Assembly: GCA_002900995.3 (NCBI GenBank)
Contig: CM035305.1
Coordinates: forward strand, 3,146,467 to 3,210,466
From: Ganoderma boninense
Taxonomy: Eukaryota > Basidiomycota > Agaricomycetes > Polyporales > Polyporaceae
DNA: 64,000 nt
Reading direction: 5' to 3'
Shown here: in pieces, positions 62,919 to 64,000 of the stretch
Position numbering within the stretch: the stretch's first letter is position 1
Layout of the letters: every line of letters starts with the position of its first letter
Notes under the pieces: generated by a model
Seen by the model: only the letters and a program-made list of their open reading frames with translations
Told to the model about the DNA's origin: nothing
Database searches by the model: none
Position numbers and translations under genes: made by a program

Positions 62919-63706
62919 TTACTTCAATCGGTGTTTCTTCTTGTAATCCTTGAGAATATCTGGTGCATTCTTCAGATTCGATGCAGGTTCCCACGAATTC
63001 TCAAAGGATTCCCATCCCTTCCAGGATACAAGGTATTGCAGCCGTTTATTTCGACCGGTCCTTCGGTGATTGATTATAGCTTCTACTTCATGTTCTGGTT
63101 CTCCTTCGACTAGGTCTGGTGGAGGCCTAGGAAGGTCTAGACCATGTTCCTTTGTAGTCCTGTACGGCGTGAGTAGTGCCGCATGGAACACTGGGTGGAT
63201 CTTCCACTTCTTTGGAAGACCTAGTTTGAATGTGACCGGACCTAATACCTCTGTGATGGTAAATGGTCCTTCCCGCTTTGGTGCTAGCTTTCGGTACAGA
63301 TAAGGCAATTTGAGATTGGTGTTCTCAAGAAGTACCCTATCTCCCTTCTTGAAGTTGACTGGTGCCGCTGCCGAGTATCGGGTCATAGCCATTGCTGCCT
63401 GTGCATGTGAGGCTATGGTGTTCTCTCGGTCTTGTCGGAGTTCTGTGAGTCGTTCCTCTGTGCTCGGGTGTTTTATGTTGCTTCGGACGGTTCCTATACC
63501 CTTTGGTTGGTATCCGTATAGGAGTTCGAATGGAGATTTGCCAGTGGATGAATGGGTTCGCTGGTTGTGTGTGAATGCCCATGCCGGTAAGAAGTCTGCC
63601 CATTTGTCTGGGTTGTTAGCACAATAGATCCGCAGGTCTAGGTCAATTTCCTGATTGACACGTTCCGTTTGTCCATCTGTTTGTGGGTGATAGGCTGTAG
63701 GCTGTA
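62919..63706 (-). pseudogene. Gypsy-3 integrase C-terminal half with chromodomain (5' end cut off)
   Basis: Minus frame from the catalytic-Glu block AYHPQTDGQTERVNQEIDLD, through WADFLPAWAFTHNQRTHSST and FELLYGYQPKGIG, the GPY/F-like region (FKKGDRVLLENTNLKLPYLY, KREGPFTITEVLGPVTFKLG, WKIHPVFHAALLTPY) to a chromodomain (VEAIINHRRTGRNKRLQYLV, SWKGWESFENSWEPASN) and stop. Everything before the Glu block is replaced by unrelated GGGTC-rich sequence at 63707. The chromodomain aromatic residues (Y, W, W) are present, so it may bind methylated histone tails. Intact as far as visible. Confidence 0.85.
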
Positions 63707-64000
63707 GCATGGGTCCACCCGTGGGTGTCAGAGGCACGACCCGCACCCATATCGAAGATTGACCCATACCCTTGACCCGCGGGTGCATGCGGGTTAGGGG
63801 TAGAAGCGCCGGGTCTTGTGGGTCTTGTGGGTTTGGGTCGATATGCGGGTTTATACGGGTTTTAGTCGCTAATACAGTGATACTGCATTGAGAACCACTA
63901 AGGTGGAACCATTGGGACGTGAGGCAACGCTGCACTGGAGAAAGATGGATATCGGATGTCGGAAACGCCAGGCAAAAGACCGTTGCACGTCGTAATCAAT
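63707..64000. mobile_element. unclassified repeat insertion into Gypsy-3 integrase
   Basis: The integrase frame is replaced by sequence dense in GGGTC, GGGTT and CCCGC words (GACCCGCACCC, TTGACCCGCGGGTGCATGCG, GTCTTGTGGGTCTTGTGGGT) that form inverted pairs. This style is known from short hAT-like non-autonomous elements, but no terminus pair or TSD could be fixed because the window ends. Confidence 0.35.

Larger units (their letters stand above)
58581..63706 (-). mobile_element. Gypsy-3 copy a: chromovirus with accessory ORFs between pol and the 3' LTR
   Basis: Minus orientation. From right to left: integrase core to chromodomain (62919-63706), four small ORFs (61372-62872), a 639-codon ORF (59094-61013), polypurine tract (59037-59051) and 3' LTR (58581-59034). 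About 3.9 kb separate the pol stop from the LTR. The 5' part is beyond a disrupting sequence at 63707. The LTR outer end cuts the LINE endonuclease frame (CGAGT before TGTTACG). Confidence 0.75.

Overview
This window looks like nuclear DNA of a filamentous basidiomycete, probably an Agaricomycete. The evidence is GC-rich genes cut by many 50-120 bp introns (GTNNGT donors, CTRAC-like branch points, YAG acceptors), two RING-IBR-RING ubiquitin ligases, a PXA-domain protein, an RBM26/27-type RNA-binding protein, and nested Gypsy (chromodomain), Copia, LINE and hAT elements. Species cannot be named from the sequence.

Positions 1-24.7 kb are host genes: the 3' end of an unknown gene; a trypsin-like serine protease with a presequence-like N terminus; a MYND zinc-finger protein; RBR E3 ligase 1; a low-complexity-tailed membrane protein; an FHIT-type dinucleoside triphosphatase divergent from 6-phosphogluconolactonase; a PXA-domain protein divergent from a single-pass membrane protein; a seven-exon CCCH/RRM protein of the RBM26/27 type; an eleven-exon secreted GH27 alpha-galactosidase; and RBR E3 ligase 2. 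Three of these genes (RBR1, PXA, alpha-galactosidase) carry single-base frame breaks, which are either consensus errors or real lesions.

Positions 24.7-64 kb are a transposon nest with no recognisable host gene. After a C-rich stretch of unknown origin come: hAT-1 (27.47-31.78 kb, BED-finger transposase); the 3' part and LTR of Gypsy-1; part of a LINE; the 3' part of Gypsy-2; an LTR fragment of Gypsy-3; the middle of Gypsy-1; the small non-autonomous hAT-2; the 5' part of Gypsy-2; a 100-N assembly gap; the 3' part of a decayed Gypsy-3 copy; the gag-protease-RT part of Gypsy-1 with a young 5.7 kb Copia inserted in it; the other LTR of Gypsy-1; the rest of the LINE (endonuclease, RT lost); and a second Gypsy-3 copy with chromodomain integrase and about 4 kb of extra ORFs between pol and the 3' LTR.

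Target-site duplications show that Gypsy-1 is one insertion now split into three pieces in two orientations over 22 kb: CCGC outside its LTRs, CACCA at the Gypsy-3 junctions, GCTGACGT at the hAT junctions, GAGGG round the Copia. Its target was the LINE ORF1, which reads in frame from the 33.9 kb side to the 54.1 kb side. Every break lies inside another repeat, so the order is either the product of ectopic recombination between TE copies or a mis-assembly through repeats. The other notable item is the Gypsy-3 family, whose accessory ORFs (including a 57-residue membrane peptide and a 639-residue protein) I do not recognise.
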